Origin: Vibrio artabrorum
Lineage (GTDB): Bacteria; Pseudomonadota; Gammaproteobacteria; Enterobacterales; Vibrionaceae
NCBI RefSeq assembly: GCF_024347295.1
Contig: NZ_AP025458.1
Coordinates: forward strand, 310,001 to 374,000
DNA length: 64,000 nucleotides
Direction of reading: 5' to 3'
Translations under genes and position numbers: made by a program
Part shown: one piece after another, positions 11,738 to 20,494 of the stretch
Layout: every line of letters starts with the position of its first letter
How positions within the stretch are numbered: position 1 is the stretch's first letter
The notes under the pieces: generated by a model
What the model saw: the letters and a program-made list of their open reading frames with translations, nothing else
Told to the model about the DNA's origin: nothing
Database searches by the model: none

Positions 11738-12877
11738 ATGTCTAATTTAACACTCACAACGGCCATCGAGAGCTTTTATCCGCCACACCGAACGTTAATG
11801 GGACCGGGGCCTTCAGATATTTCTCCTCAAGTTTTACAGGCCTTGAGCCGTCCAACTATTGGCCACCTCGATCCGTTGTTCATCGCGATGATGGATGAAC
11901 TGAAACAACTTCTTAAGTATGCATTCCAAACAGAGAATGAATTTACGATTGCCGTTTCTGCTCCGGGCAGTGCGGGAATGGAAACTTGTTTTGTTAACTT
12001 GATTGAGCCTGGCGAGAAAGTCATTGTTTGCCGCAACGGTGTTTTTGGTGAACGTATGCGAGAGAATGTTGTGCGCTGTGGTGGTGTAGCGGTTCTGGTT
12101 GATGACGAGTGGGGCAAGCCCGTTTCCGTTGCAAAGGTAGAACAAGCGTTAGTGGAAAATCCCGATGCCGTGGCTGTTGCTTTTGTGCATGCAGAAACAT
12201 CAACCGGAGCACTATCTGATGCTCAAGCTATTTCAGCTGTCGCTTGTCAGTTTGATGCGTTAACAATTGTTGATGCTGTGACATCATTGGGTGGTGTGCC
12301 ATTGTTGGTTGATGAATGGCAGCTTGATGCGGTTTATTCTGGAAGCCAAAAGTGTCTGTCTTGTGTTCCTGGCCTGTCTCCGGTGACATTTTCTCAGCGT
12401 GCCGTCGATAAGATGAAAGCCCGTCAAGCGCCAGTACAAAGCTGGTTCCTAGATCAAAGTTTGGTTCTAGGGTATTGGAGTGGAGAAGGTAAGCGGAGCT
12501 ACCACCATACGGCGCCCGTGAACAGCTTGTATGCTCTACATGAGTCTTTGGTTGTACTGAAAAATGAAGGTTTGGACAATGCTTGGTCACGTCACTACGC
12601 GATGCACCAAGCGCTTAAAGTTGGTGTCGAAGCTTTGGGGTTAAAGTTTGTGGTTGATGAAGAGAGTCGTTTACCTCAATTAAATGCGCTTTATTTTCCC
12701 GAAGGGATTGATGAAGCAAAAGTTAGAGCCCAGCTGTTAGAAGAATATAATCTTGAAATTGGCGCAGGGCTTGGCTCGTTGGCCGGTAAGACTTGGCGTA
12801 TTGGTTTAATGGGCTACGGTGCGCGTAAAGAGAATGTCGCGTTGTGTCTAAAAGCGCTAAAAGATGTATTGAAATAG
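11738..12877 (+). CDS. Class V aminotransferase (alanine-glyoxylate / serine-pyruvate type)
   Basis: This is a PLP enzyme of 379 residues in the class V fold. The N-terminal HRTLMGPGPSDISPQVL and the later SAPGSAGMETCF are typical of alanine-glyoxylate and serine-pyruvate aminotransferases. The probable PLP lysine is Lys205 in SGSQKCLS, and the C-terminal half carries GLGSLAGKTWRIGLMGYGA. Substrates are likely glyoxylate or pyruvate with alanine or serine, but they cannot be read from sequence alone. An ATG also occurs at 11732, but AAGGG then overlaps it, whereas spacing to 11738 is normal. It is divergent from lysC and convergent with pglL. Confidence 0.88.
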   Translation: MSNLTLTTAIESFYPPHRTLMGPGPSDISPQVLQALSRPTIGHLDPLFIAMMDELKQLLKYAFQTENEFTIAVSAPGSAGMETCFVNLIEPGEKVIVCRNGVFGERMRENVVRCGGVAVLVDDEWGKPVSVAKVEQALVENPDAVAVAFVHAETSTGALSDAQAISAVACQFDALTIVDAVTSLGGVPLLVDEWQLDAVYSGSQKCLSCVPGLSPVTFSQRAVDKMKARQAPVQSWFLDQSLVLGYWSGEGKRSYHHTAPVNSLYALHESLVVLKNEGLDNAWSRHYAMHQALKVGVEALGLKFVVDEESRLPQLNALYFPEGIDEAKVRAQLLEEYNLEIGAGLGSLAGKTWRIGLMGYGARKENVALCLKALKDVLK

Positions 12878-12903
12878 TTGCAATGAACTGAAATTAAAAA
12901 GAA

Positions 12904-12932
12904 AAGCGCATGAGATATCATGCGCTGTTTTC
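12904..12932. terminator. Terminator between aminotransferase gene and pglL
   Basis: The hairpin GCGCATGA/TCATGCGC (12906-12925) has A-rich sequence on the left and GTTTTC on the right. It lies in the short gap between convergent genes and could serve both. Confidence 0.65.
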
Positions 12933-12980
12933 GACTAACCTCAAACGGTTAAATGGTACTTGAGTGCTGAGAGTTCACTA

Positions 12981-14744
12981 TCATTCAGTTGATGATACGT
13001 TATCTTCTGCTGGCGGCACTTGCTTATACTGAACCTTTGAAAAGTCTCTGTTAGGGAATAAAAAGCTCGCTTCGCTACGAATTTGCTCCGCTTTACTTTC
13101 TTCTCCTAGGCCTTGATATGCCAGAATCAGATTGCTGTAGAAAGCCGGTCTTGGCTTTCTCTTTATGATCTCCAGAGACCAATCAATGTAAGGCTGTATA
13201 AGGCTTGGATCAGCTTTGTAGAGACCAATATTAAGGTAAGTGCTGTAAATGTCCCAATCGTAGCGATCTTTCCATACCACAGGGTTCGTTACTAGCTTAA
13301 GAATGTCCGGATTTTTAGGCCTAGACACTTCAAATTTAGTCAGTACATAATTGGTGTGCAAGGCGCTCAACATATAAAAACTGATCAAGATAGGTACCAC
13401 TAAGCTCGACACTCTAAACAGGGTTTTACTGATGATACTGAACGGTTGTTGATAATGTCGAGAAGAGCGTTGATCGACCCAGTAAATCAATATAATAAAT
13501 GTAATCCAATGAATCGCTGAGTGGTAAAAAGGGTACTCAAGCTGAGAGTGCAAAAGGATTGGAATGAACAACGCGATCAAGGCTAGACGAGTGCCCTTTG
13601 CTGAACTTGCTATACGTGACATGACCAATATCGCGGCCATCAAGATCCCGATGATTGGTACAATTCCTCCTTCAACGCCCCAAAATAGGAACTCATTGTG
13701 CGGGTGATCCATTGAAGGAAGGCCTGGGTGATAGCTCGAGTTGAGCTGGTGTTGGCGAGCCGTGTATAGGATGTATTCGGCTTCGAACTTTCCGTAGCCA
13801 TAACCTGTAAATGGCTTTTCGATCATCATATCTAGCGCTTGAGGGAAGGTATAAGCTCGTGGGCTTTCTAAGTTTACCCTTTTACTCGCGAGACTATCGG
13901 TTGCGCTGAGGTTTATCACCGAAAAGGCAACAACGATGCCGACTACGATGGATGTACACCAACCGTAAAATCGCTTTTTAGTCGAGAACTTGTATAGATA
14001 CGGCAGAATGCATATCAACCCGATTGAGGCCGCTAACCATCCAGTACGTGATGCAATGATAATCAGCAGTGGTACGGTTAAGGTTGGGGTTAGGTAGAGT
14101 AGGAATGACTCGCTAATTTTGTGATTATACTTAGTTGGTTGCCTCGCTAAAAGATAAGCGGACAGCACAAAACCCGTAGCCAAAAAGCTAGCCATGACAT
14201 TAGGTTGCTGAAATATCCCATATGGTCGGTTTGTCGCTGTGTTGTAGCCAAATAGGTTGCCAGGTTCTAATAAGAAATATTGCACATAGCCAAACAGTGC
14301 TTGTATAACGACAGCAAGTACTATGAACCACAACATACGCTGCTTATGTTTGTTGCTGAATTTAAATTGCTGGAGGACAACAAATAATGCAAAGCCTGCC
14401 CATAATCCAAGTAAGCGCCCTGACGCCGCTTGAGGAGAGGCGTTAGTGTAAAATATCGGCAGTGTCAGTATCACGCAGCTGATCAGCAAGCCTACGGTTA
14501 ATTTGGAATACTTGAGAGTTCGATTGGTTGCGAGTTGGTAAAAGCCAATGGCCAGCGTGAAGCTTAGCGCTAGCCAAGTGGTTGGGTTAAATGATAACGC
14601 TAGGCCAGATCCACCAGGATTTGGCATGAAAAAATGCATGGCTAACAAGAATACAACAGCTAAAGATGCCAAAAATGCTTTATTGAGTGGTAGTTGAGTT
14701 ACCTGATTTTCTAGCAGGGTACCGCTAGTGTGTATTGTTGCCAT
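12981..14744 (-). CDS. pglL: PglL-type protein O-oligosaccharyltransferase
   Basis: This is a polytopic inner-membrane protein of 587 residues with about a dozen hydrophobic segments. It shows PglL/Wzy-family signatures: NRPYGIFQQPNVMASFLATG, GYGYGKFE, and DHPHNEFLFWGVEGG in the large periplasmic loop. The C-terminal region is soluble. PglL moves lipid-linked glycans to Ser/Thr of periplasmic or pilin-like proteins. It lies between the same genes as the V. cholerae PglL gene. A role as O-antigen ligase (WaaL) is less likely because the gene is not in a lipopolysaccharide locus. The native substrate is unknown; the MSHA pilins encoded nearby are candidates. Confidence 0.85.
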   Translation of the reverse strand: MATIHTSGTLLENQVTQLPLNKAFLASLAVVFLLAMHFFMPNPGGSGLALSFNPTTWLALSFTLAIGFYQLATNRTLKYSKLTVGLLISCVILTLPIFYTNASPQAASGRLLGLWAGFALFVVLQQFKFSNKHKQRMLWFIVLAVVIQALFGYVQYFLLEPGNLFGYNTATNRPYGIFQQPNVMASFLATGFVLSAYLLARQPTKYNHKISESFLLYLTPTLTVPLLIIIASRTGWLAASIGLICILPYLYKFSTKKRFYGWCTSIVVGIVVAFSVINLSATDSLASKRVNLESPRAYTFPQALDMMIEKPFTGYGYGKFEAEYILYTARQHQLNSSYHPGLPSMDHPHNEFLFWGVEGGIVPIIGILMAAILVMSRIASSAKGTRLALIALFIPILLHSQLEYPFYHSAIHWITFIILIYWVDQRSSRHYQQPFSIISKTLFRVSSLVVPILISFYMLSALHTNYVLTKFEVSRPKNPDILKLVTNPVVWKDRYDWDIYSTYLNIGLYKADPSLIQPYIDWSLEIIKRKPRPAFYSNLILAYQGLGEESKAEQIRSEASFLFPNRDFSKVQYKQVPPAEDNVSSTE

Positions 14745-14759
14745 AAATCCCTAACCTTA

Positions 14760-14796
14760 TAAAAACAGAGCTTGTTCCTTCTGAAACAAGCTCTGT
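14760..14796 (-). terminator. uvrA terminator
   Basis: The 11-bp stem CAGAGCTTGTT/AACAAGCTCTG (14766-14795) is followed on the minus strand by a T run (A run at 14761-14765). It separates uvrA from pglL, so the two are probably transcribed apart. Confidence 0.85.
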
Positions 14797-14834
14797 GACT
14801 TTAACATTTTTCTGTCTGCTCGCTGGGCGCTATT

Positions 14835-17672
14835 TTACACTGAGTTCAAATTTAACATAGGCTTAAGGAATCGAGCAGTATGTGAACCTTCGACCAACGC
14901 CACATCTTCAGGTGTACCTTCTGCAACAATCTCACCACCGCCTTGACCACCTTCAGGACCAAGATCTAAGATCCAGTCTGCGGTTTTAATGACATCTAGG
15001 TTGTGTTCAATCACGACCACGGTATTACCGTGATCACGCAGCCTATGGAGTACGTTTAATAGCTGCTGAATATCGTGGAAATGAAGACCAGTGGTTGGTT
15101 CATCAAGAATGTATAAGGTTTTTCCTGTATCCCGTTTCGATAGCTCTCGTGCTAACTTAACGCGTTGAGCTTCCCCGCCAGACAAGGTTGTGGCTGCTTG
15201 TCCGAGGCGAATGTAGGAAAGGCCAACGTCTATGAGTGTTTGCAGTTTACGAGCAATAACGGGTACCGGATTGAAGTACTCTCGAGCATCTTCAACGGTC
15301 ATCTCTAGAACTTCGTCAATGGTTTTACCTTTATAGCGGACCTCTAAAGTTTCACGATTATAACGTTTACCTTTGCACACATCACATGGCACATATACAT
15401 CCGGCAAGAAGTGCATCTCGACTTTGATCACTCCGTCTCCCTGACAAGCTTCACAGCGACCGCCTCGAACGTTAAAACTGAATCGGCCTGGCTTGTAGCC
15501 ACGAGATCGTGATTCCTGAGTACCAGCGAATAACTCTCGAATAGGAGTAAAAATTCCGGTGTAGGTAGCAGGGTTCGATCTTGGCGTTCGACCTATGGGG
15601 CTTTGGTCAATATCGATCACTTTGTCGAAATGCTCTAAGCCCTTTATCTTTTTGTGCGGCGCTGGAACAGCTGTCGTTGCACCATTTAATTGAGTGTGGG
15701 CGACTTTAAAGAAGGTGTCATTGATGAGTGTTGATTTACCTGACCCTGATACACCAGTGATACAGCTGAACAGACCGACAGGAATGGTTGCGGTAACATT
15801 CTTTAGGTTGTTCCCTGTTGCACCAACGATCTCGACGATCTTTTTCTTGTCGATAGGCGTTCTTTGTTTTGGTATTGCAATCTCTTTGGCGCCGCTCAGG
15901 TACTGCCCTGTTAAAGAGTTCGGGTTTTCTATGATGTCTTGCATGGTTCCTTCTGCAACCACGTGACCACCATGAATACCTGCCCCTGGGCCGATATCGA
16001 TAACATGGTCAGCACAACGAATCGCATCTTCGTCATGTTCCACAACAAGTACCGTATTACCTAAGTCCCTCAAGTGAATCAAAGTCTGCAACAGGCGTTC
16101 ATTGTCACGCTGGTGGAGCCCAATAGATGGTTCATCGAGTACATACATAACGCCCACTAAACCAGCACCGATTTGACTTGCTAGACGAATACGTTGTGCC
16201 TCACCACCTGACAGCGTTTCAGCACTGCGTGATAAATTCAGGTAGTTCAAACCAACGTTGACCAAGAAATGCAGACGATCATTGATCTCTTTCATCACTT
16301 TATCTGCGATCTGCCCACGCTGACCATCTAACTTCAACTCTTGGAAGAATTGGAGTGCGTCAGCAATACTGAGCTCAACGATTTCAGGCAGTGTTGTATC
16401 ACCAATGAAAACATTTCGAGCTTCCAGTCTTAAGCGAGTACCACTGCAGCTAGAACAAGATTTCGTTGAGATGTATTTGGCAAGATCTTCACGTACTGCG
16501 TTAGACTCCGTATCACGGTAGCGACGCTCTAGTGTATTTAAAATCCCTTCAAATGGATGACGTTTAACTCGGATATCACCACGATCATTGATGTATTTGA
16601 ATTCAACTTCAGTACGACCGGATCCTTTGAGAATGATCTCTTGAGTCTTTGTGGGGAGAGTGTTGAATGGCACATACAGATCAAAGCCATAATGGTCTGA
16701 TAGCGACGTTAACATCTGGAAGTAGTAGTAATTTTTTTGATCCCAGCCTTTAATCGCACCTTCAGCAAGACTCAGTTTATCATCCAAAATCACTCGACTT
16801 GGGTCAAAATATTGTTGAACACCAAGGCCATCACACGTGCCACATGCACCTGCCGGGTTGTTAAATGAAAACAGGCGAGGCTCTAGCTCTTGCATACTGT
16901 AGCCACACTTTGGACAAGCAAAGTTGGCAGAGAATACGATCTCTTCTTGTTCTTTATTCTCCATCCAACCGACGACAGCGATACCGCCAGAGAGCTCTAG
17001 TGTTGTTTCAAATGATTCGGCTAAACGTTGTTGAAGGTCCGGGCGAACCTTAAAACGGTCGACGACGACTTCTATGGTGTGCTTCTTATGTAGCTCAAGT
17101 GTTGGTGGATCGGATAAGTCGCAGGTCTCGCCATCAATACGAGCACGGATAAAACCTTGTGCTGCTAGGTTTTCCAGTGTCTTGACATGCTCACCTTTAC
17201 GCTCTTTGACGATCGGAGCCATCAGCATCATCTTTGAGCCAGTAGGCAGTTCTAATACCTTGTCGACCATTTGGCTGATGGTTTGCGCAGCGAGAGGGAT
17301 ATTGTGATCAGGGCAGCGTGGTTCACCGACTCGAGCATAAAGTAATCTAAGGTAGTCATAGACTTCAGTAATGGTACCGACAGTTGAGCGAGGGTTGTGT
17401 GAAGTCGATTTTTGTTCGATGGAGATGGCTGGAGATAAACCTTCAATGTGGTCGACATCGGGTTTCTCCATAAGAGATAGAAATTGACGGGCGTAGGCCG
17501 ACAAAGACTCAACATAACGACGTTGACCTTCTGCGTAGAGAGTATCAAACGCAAGTGACGATTTGCCTGAACCGGATAAGCCAGTGATAACCGTCAGCTT
17601 ATCACGAGGTATGGTTAGGTTAATGTCTTTGAGGTTATGTGTACGAGCACCTCTGATTTCTATTTTATCCAT
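14835..17672 (-). CDS. uvrA: UvrABC excinuclease subunit A
   Basis: UvrA is the damage-sensing ATPase of nucleotide excision repair. It loads UvrB on damaged DNA. The 945 residues contain two ABC-type nucleotide sites: Walker [10 protein letters not shown] at residues 31-39 and [11 protein letters not shown] near 640. Each half has its signature LSGGEAQR and its zinc-binding cysteine clusters (CPKCG with CGTCDG around 250-285; CEACQG with CDVCKG around 740-770). No break or missing motif was found. The gene is expressed alone from a promoter carrying a LexA box. Confidence 0.98.
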   Translation of the reverse strand: MDKIEIRGARTHNLKDINLTIPRDKLTVITGLSGSGKSSLAFDTLYAEGQRRYVESLSAYARQFLSLMEKPDVDHIEGLSPAISIEQKSTSHNPRSTVGTITEVYDYLRLLYARVGEPRCPDHNIPLAAQTISQMVDKVLELPTGSKMMLMAPIVKERKGEHVKTLENLAAQGFIRARIDGETCDLSDPPTLELHKKHTIEVVVDRFKVRPDLQQRLAESFETTLELSGGIAVVGWMENKEQEEIVFSANFACPKCGYSMQELEPRLFSFNNPAGACGTCDGLGVQQYFDPSRVILDDKLSLAEGAIKGWDQKNYYYFQMLTSLSDHYGFDLYVPFNTLPTKTQEIILKGSGRTEVEFKYINDRGDIRVKRHPFEGILNTLERRYRDTESNAVREDLAKYISTKSCSSCSGTRLRLEARNVFIGDTTLPEIVELSIADALQFFQELKLDGQRGQIADKVMKEINDRLHFLVNVGLNYLNLSRSAETLSGGEAQRIRLASQIGAGLVGVMYVLDEPSIGLHQRDNERLLQTLIHLRDLGNTVLVVEHDEDAIRCADHVIDIGPGAGIHGGHVVAEGTMQDIIENPNSLTGQYLSGAKEIAIPKQRTPIDKKKIVEIVGATGNNLKNVTATIPVGLFSCITGVSGSGKSTLINDTFFKVAHTQLNGATTAVPAPHKKIKGLEHFDKVIDIDQSPIGRTPRSNPATYTGIFTPIRELFAGTQESRSRGYKPGRFSFNVRGGRCEACQGDGVIKVEMHFLPDVYVPCDVCKGKRYNRETLEVRYKGKTIDEVLEMTVEDAREYFNPVPVIARKLQTLIDVGLSYIRLGQAATTLSGGEAQRVKLARELSKRDTGKTLYILDEPTTGLHFHDIQQLLNVLHRLRDHGNTVVVIEHNLDVIKTADWILDLGPEGGQGGGEIVAEGTPEDVALVEGSHTARFLKPMLNLNSV

Positions 17673-17736
17673 CTCAACAGGCCATGTAATTTTCAGTGGC
17701 TAAAGTATTACATAGAGTGAGATTTGTGCAAAGTTT

Positions 17737-17756
17737 TACTGGATAAAAAAACAGTA
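17737..17756 (-). promoter_or_regulatory. LexA (SOS) box upstream of uvrA
   Basis: TACTG-N10-CAGTA forms a perfect 5+5 palindrome around an A-rich core, matching the gammaproteobacterial LexA operator. It lies about 65 bases before the uvrA start. In E. coli one box serves the divergent uvrA and ssb. Here ssb is 2 kb away beyond galU and qstR, so the box should act on uvrA only. Confidence 0.85.
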
Positions 17757-17788
17757 ACAAAAGGGCGACCCAAAGCGTCGCCCTTTCT
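17757..17788 (-). terminator. galU terminator
   Basis: The stem AAGGGCGAC/GTCGCCCTT (17761-17786) has an A run on its plus-strand left side, giving a T run on the minus strand. It ends galU just upstream of the LexA box of uvrA. Confidence 0.8.
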
Positions 17789-17819
17789 AGCATCTGTAAC
17801 GCAAGTGATTAACCCGTCG

Positions 17820-18692
17820 TTATGCTTCTTTCTTTGTCGAGTGTTTACCGAGTTCGATTTGCTTTTGGTCTTTCTTGTATAGGTTTTCAAAGCAGTAGTT
17901 TGTTGCTTCGATATAACCTTCGACACTACCGCAGTCAAAGCGTTGGCCTTTAAATTTGTAAGCCAATACACAACCGGCTTTTGCTTGTTTTAGCAAAGCA
18001 TCGGTAATCTGAATTTCGCCGCCTTTGCCCGGTTCTGTTTGCTCGATAAGTTCAAAGATATCTGGAGTCAAAATGTAACGACCAATAATAGCTAAGTTGC
18101 TTGGAGCTGTCCCAGGTTCTGGTTTCTCGACCATGTCATCGACACGGAAAAGGTCATCTTTAATCATCTCGCCCGAGATAACGCCATATTTGTGTGTTTC
18201 GTTTTCAGGTACTTCTTGAACTGCGACAATAGAGCAGCGGAACTGTTTGTATAGCGCGACCATCTGAGCCAATACCCCTTGTTGTTCGTTCACACAAAGG
18301 TCATCGGCAAGCACAACTGCGAAGGGTTCATCACCAACTAATTCACGACCAGTCAAGATTGCATGACCAAGGCCTTTCATTTCACGTTGGCGAATGTAAG
18401 TGAAGTTTGCTGCTTCAATCGTCTCGCGAATATTGATCAGCAAATCTTCTTTATTCGTGCCGCTAATCTGATGCTCAAGTTCGTAGTTCTTATCAAAGTG
18501 ATCCATGATTGAGTGCTTACCACGTCCAGTCACGATGCACATTCCATCCATACCCGCTTCGATCGCTTCTTCTACACCGTATTCAATCAGAGGTTTGTTT
18601 ACGACTGGCATCATCTCTTTAGGCATAGACTTGGTGGCAGGTAAAAAACGTGTACCGTAGCCAGCTGCCGGGAAAAGGCACTTTTTGATCAT
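17820..18692 (-). CDS. galU: UTP-glucose-1-phosphate uridylyltransferase GalU
   Basis: GalU makes UDP-glucose from UTP and glucose-1-phosphate, supplying envelope and exopolysaccharide synthesis. The 290 residues begin with the nucleotidyltransferase loop AAGYGTRFLPATKSMPKEM (about 9-27) and contain VVLADDLC and EKPEPG, all typical of GalU. The start ATG at 18692 leads straight into the fold. It lies downstream of qstR on the same strand, with a 160-base gap that leaves room for its own promoter, and ends at a terminator. Confidence 0.96.
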   Translation of the reverse strand: MIKKCLFPAAGYGTRFLPATKSMPKEMMPVVNKPLIEYGVEEAIEAGMDGMCIVTGRGKHSIMDHFDKNYELEHQISGTNKEDLLINIRETIEAANFTYIRQREMKGLGHAILTGRELVGDEPFAVVLADDLCVNEQQGVLAQMVALYKQFRCSIVAVQEVPENETHKYGVISGEMIKDDLFRVDDMVEKPEPGTAPSNLAIIGRYILTPDIFELIEQTEPGKGGEIQITDALLKQAKAGCVLAYKFKGQRFDCGSVEGYIEATNYCFENLYKKDQKQIELGKHSTKKEA

Positions 18693-18852
18693 AATAAGAC
18701 CCTTTATCTATAATAATTATGGATTCAACCTGAGTGGTTGATATTTCTGAGGGCAACTCTAGCATAATTGAGGTCGAAAATTCAGTAACAATAGCTATGG
18801 TTTACGAGAGCTTACCTCAACATTATCGTAAAACTAAGAGGCGAAGCATTGA

Positions 18853-19500
18853 TTACGCAAGCAGGTTTTGGTTTGCCCATGCGATGGCTTGGACTCTATT
18901 TTTAACCGCCAGCTTACGAAATATCTGGTAAAGATGAGATTTGACGGTGAACTCGCTAATAAATAAGTCGTCGGCGATTTGTGTGTTTGATGCTCCAGAT
19001 TGCAGACAGCGAATCACCTGGATTTCTCGAATGGTTAAGTCGACATTGGTCGGTGTGGTATTAGTATTGACCATATTACGATAATAAAATAACAGTTGAT
19101 TAGTTACCTTTCTTGGTAGCCAATTTTGCCCGTCTATCACGGCTTGAAGACCAAGCGCGATTTTGTCTTTTGGCTCGGTGTGGTAAAAGAGCCCCTTTAA
19201 TACGCCGTAGGTAAGAAGCTCTGAAGTAGGAAGTGGTTGAGGGACATTGAACAAAATGATCTCATGGTTTTTCCACATTACGGTCAGGTTCGCACAATCA
19301 ATACGGAGTTGTGGTACCTCTTTGTAATCGACGAGTAAGATGCGGTTACTCCTTTTCCTATCAACGAGCATTAATTCATCCGGGGTCATTTTGTAGCAAG
19401 GGATTGATAGGTGTTTTCCTATCTCCTTTATGTGTAGGTGGGTGTCGCTTGGATCAGCACACAGAAAGTGTAAAGTGCGAGCGTATCGAGATGTTTTCAT
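18853..19500 (-). CDS. qstR: LuxR/VpsT-family regulator, QstR orthologue
   Basis: This 215-residue protein ends in a LuxR-type helix-turn-helix (about 150-213: LTIREIQVIRCLQSG, NTQIADDLFISEFTVKSHL). The N-terminal half is a receiver-like domain without a clear phosphorylation Asp, as in VpsT and CsgD. Its place between galU and ssb is that of V. cholerae QstR, the quorum-sensing and TfoX-dependent regulator of competence and type VI secretion genes. The residues before the helix-turn-helix read WLPRK; VpsT has a W[FLM][TS]R c-di-GMP motif there, so the Thr/Ser position is Pro here. Orthology rests on position plus family. Confidence 0.8.
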   Translation of the reverse strand: MKTSRYARTLHFLCADPSDTHLHIKEIGKHLSIPCYKMTPDELMLVDRKRSNRILLVDYKEVPQLRIDCANLTVMWKNHEIILFNVPQPLPTSELLTYGVLKGLFYHTEPKDKIALGLQAVIDGQNWLPRKVTNQLLFYYRNMVNTNTTPTNVDLTIREIQVIRCLQSGASNTQIADDLFISEFTVKSHLYQIFRKLAVKNRVQAIAWANQNLLA

Positions 19501-19778
19501 TGAAAGCCCTACTATTTGTGGTATGAGATTCTACGTTGTCATGCGCAATCTCTCATCTCTAGCGTCTTAGTTATGTCTTGCGTTGAACATCAATGATCAA
19601 AGTAAATGAGTGGTTTGTAAGTGGAGAAAAAAGCTACATCGATCTGAATATCATGATTTATTACGTTTTTATTCTTTGTCGTGAGGGGAGAATGGGAATG
19701 CGATTTATCACTGTAGAAAAGCGTGCTATTCTTATGCGCTAAAATTTTTTGAGACTATGAATTTAGACGGAGCAAATC
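19501..19778. other. qstR-ssb divergent intergenic region
   Basis: This 278-base region must hold the promoters of both divergent genes. I see AT-rich sequence but no CTG-N10-CAG LexA box near ssb and no strong CRP or HapR-type palindrome that I would commit to. Confidence 0.5.
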
Positions 19779-20333
19779 ATGGCTAGCCGTGGAGTTAACA
19801 AAGTTATATTAGTGGGTAACCTAGGTAATGACCCTGAAATTCGTTACATGCCAAATGGTAGCGCAGTAGCGAACATTACCATTGCAACGTCAGAGTCATG
19901 GCGTGATAAAGCGACTGGCGAACAGCGTGAAAAAACAGAGTGGCACCGTGTTGCTCTGTTTGGAAAACTGGCGGAAGTTGCGGGTGAATACCTACGTAAA
20001 GGTTCTCAAGTTTACATTGAAGGCCAACTTCAAACTCGTAAATGGCAAGATCAAAGCGGTCAAGATCGTTATACAACAGAAGTTGTCGTTCAAGGCTTCA
20101 ATGGTGTAATGCAAATGCTGGGTGGCCGCGCTCAAGGTGGTGCTCCTGCTCAAGGTGGTATGGGTAATAACCAACAGCAGGGTGGTTGGGGGCAGCCACA
20201 ACAGCCACAACAACAGCAATACAGTGCTCCAGCTCAACAGCAGCAGAAAGCACCTCAACAATCAGCACCACAGCCGGCTCAACCTCAATATAATGAACCG
20301 CCAATGGATTTTGATGATGACATCCCATTTTAA
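19779..20333 (+). CDS. ssb: Single-stranded DNA-binding protein SSB
   Basis: SSB coats single-stranded DNA in replication, repair and recombination and recruits partners through its C-terminal tip. The 184 residues comprise an OB fold (1-112; [27 protein letters not shown]), a Gln/Gly/Pro-rich linker (about 115-172) and the acidic tip [13 protein letters not shown] precedes the ATG at normal spacing. The linker is rich in CAG/CAA codons, which gives a locally repetitive DNA sequence. Confidence 0.98.
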   Translation: MASRGVNKVILVGNLGNDPEIRYMPNGSAVANITIATSESWRDKATGEQREKTEWHRVALFGKLAEVAGEYLRKGSQVYIEGQLQTRKWQDQSGQDRYTTEVVVQGFNGVMQMLGGRAQGGAPAQGGMGNNQQQGGWGQPQQPQQQQYSAPAQQQQKAPQQSAPQPAQPQYNEPPMDFDDDIPF

Positions 20334-20373
20334 GCTCTGTTTTTAATATATTATAAAGACAGTCTTAAATTGG

Positions 20374-20401
20374 AAAAAGCCGCGTTTATCGCGGCTTTTT
20401 G
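20374..20401 (+). terminator. ssb terminator
   Basis: The stem AAAAAGCCGCG/CGCGGCTTTTT has a 5-base loop and ends in a T run, 40 bases after the ssb stop. It isolates ssb from csrD/mshH. Confidence 0.9.
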
Positions 20402-20494
20402 TTACCTAAAGTTCTTAACACTTTATCGACAACCTCAGTTTATAGTATAAGTAGCGATACGGTATAATGTGAGTTGAAAAGGATTTCGTTATTC

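Noticed and set aside
19501..19778. A LexA box at ssb
   Set aside because: CACTGTAGAAAAG near 19711 begins like an SOS box but has no CAG half at the right spacing.
20098..20328. Minus-strand frames across the Gln-rich end of ssb
   Set aside because: They are shadows of the repetitive CAG/CAA codons in the SSB linker and have no start signal.
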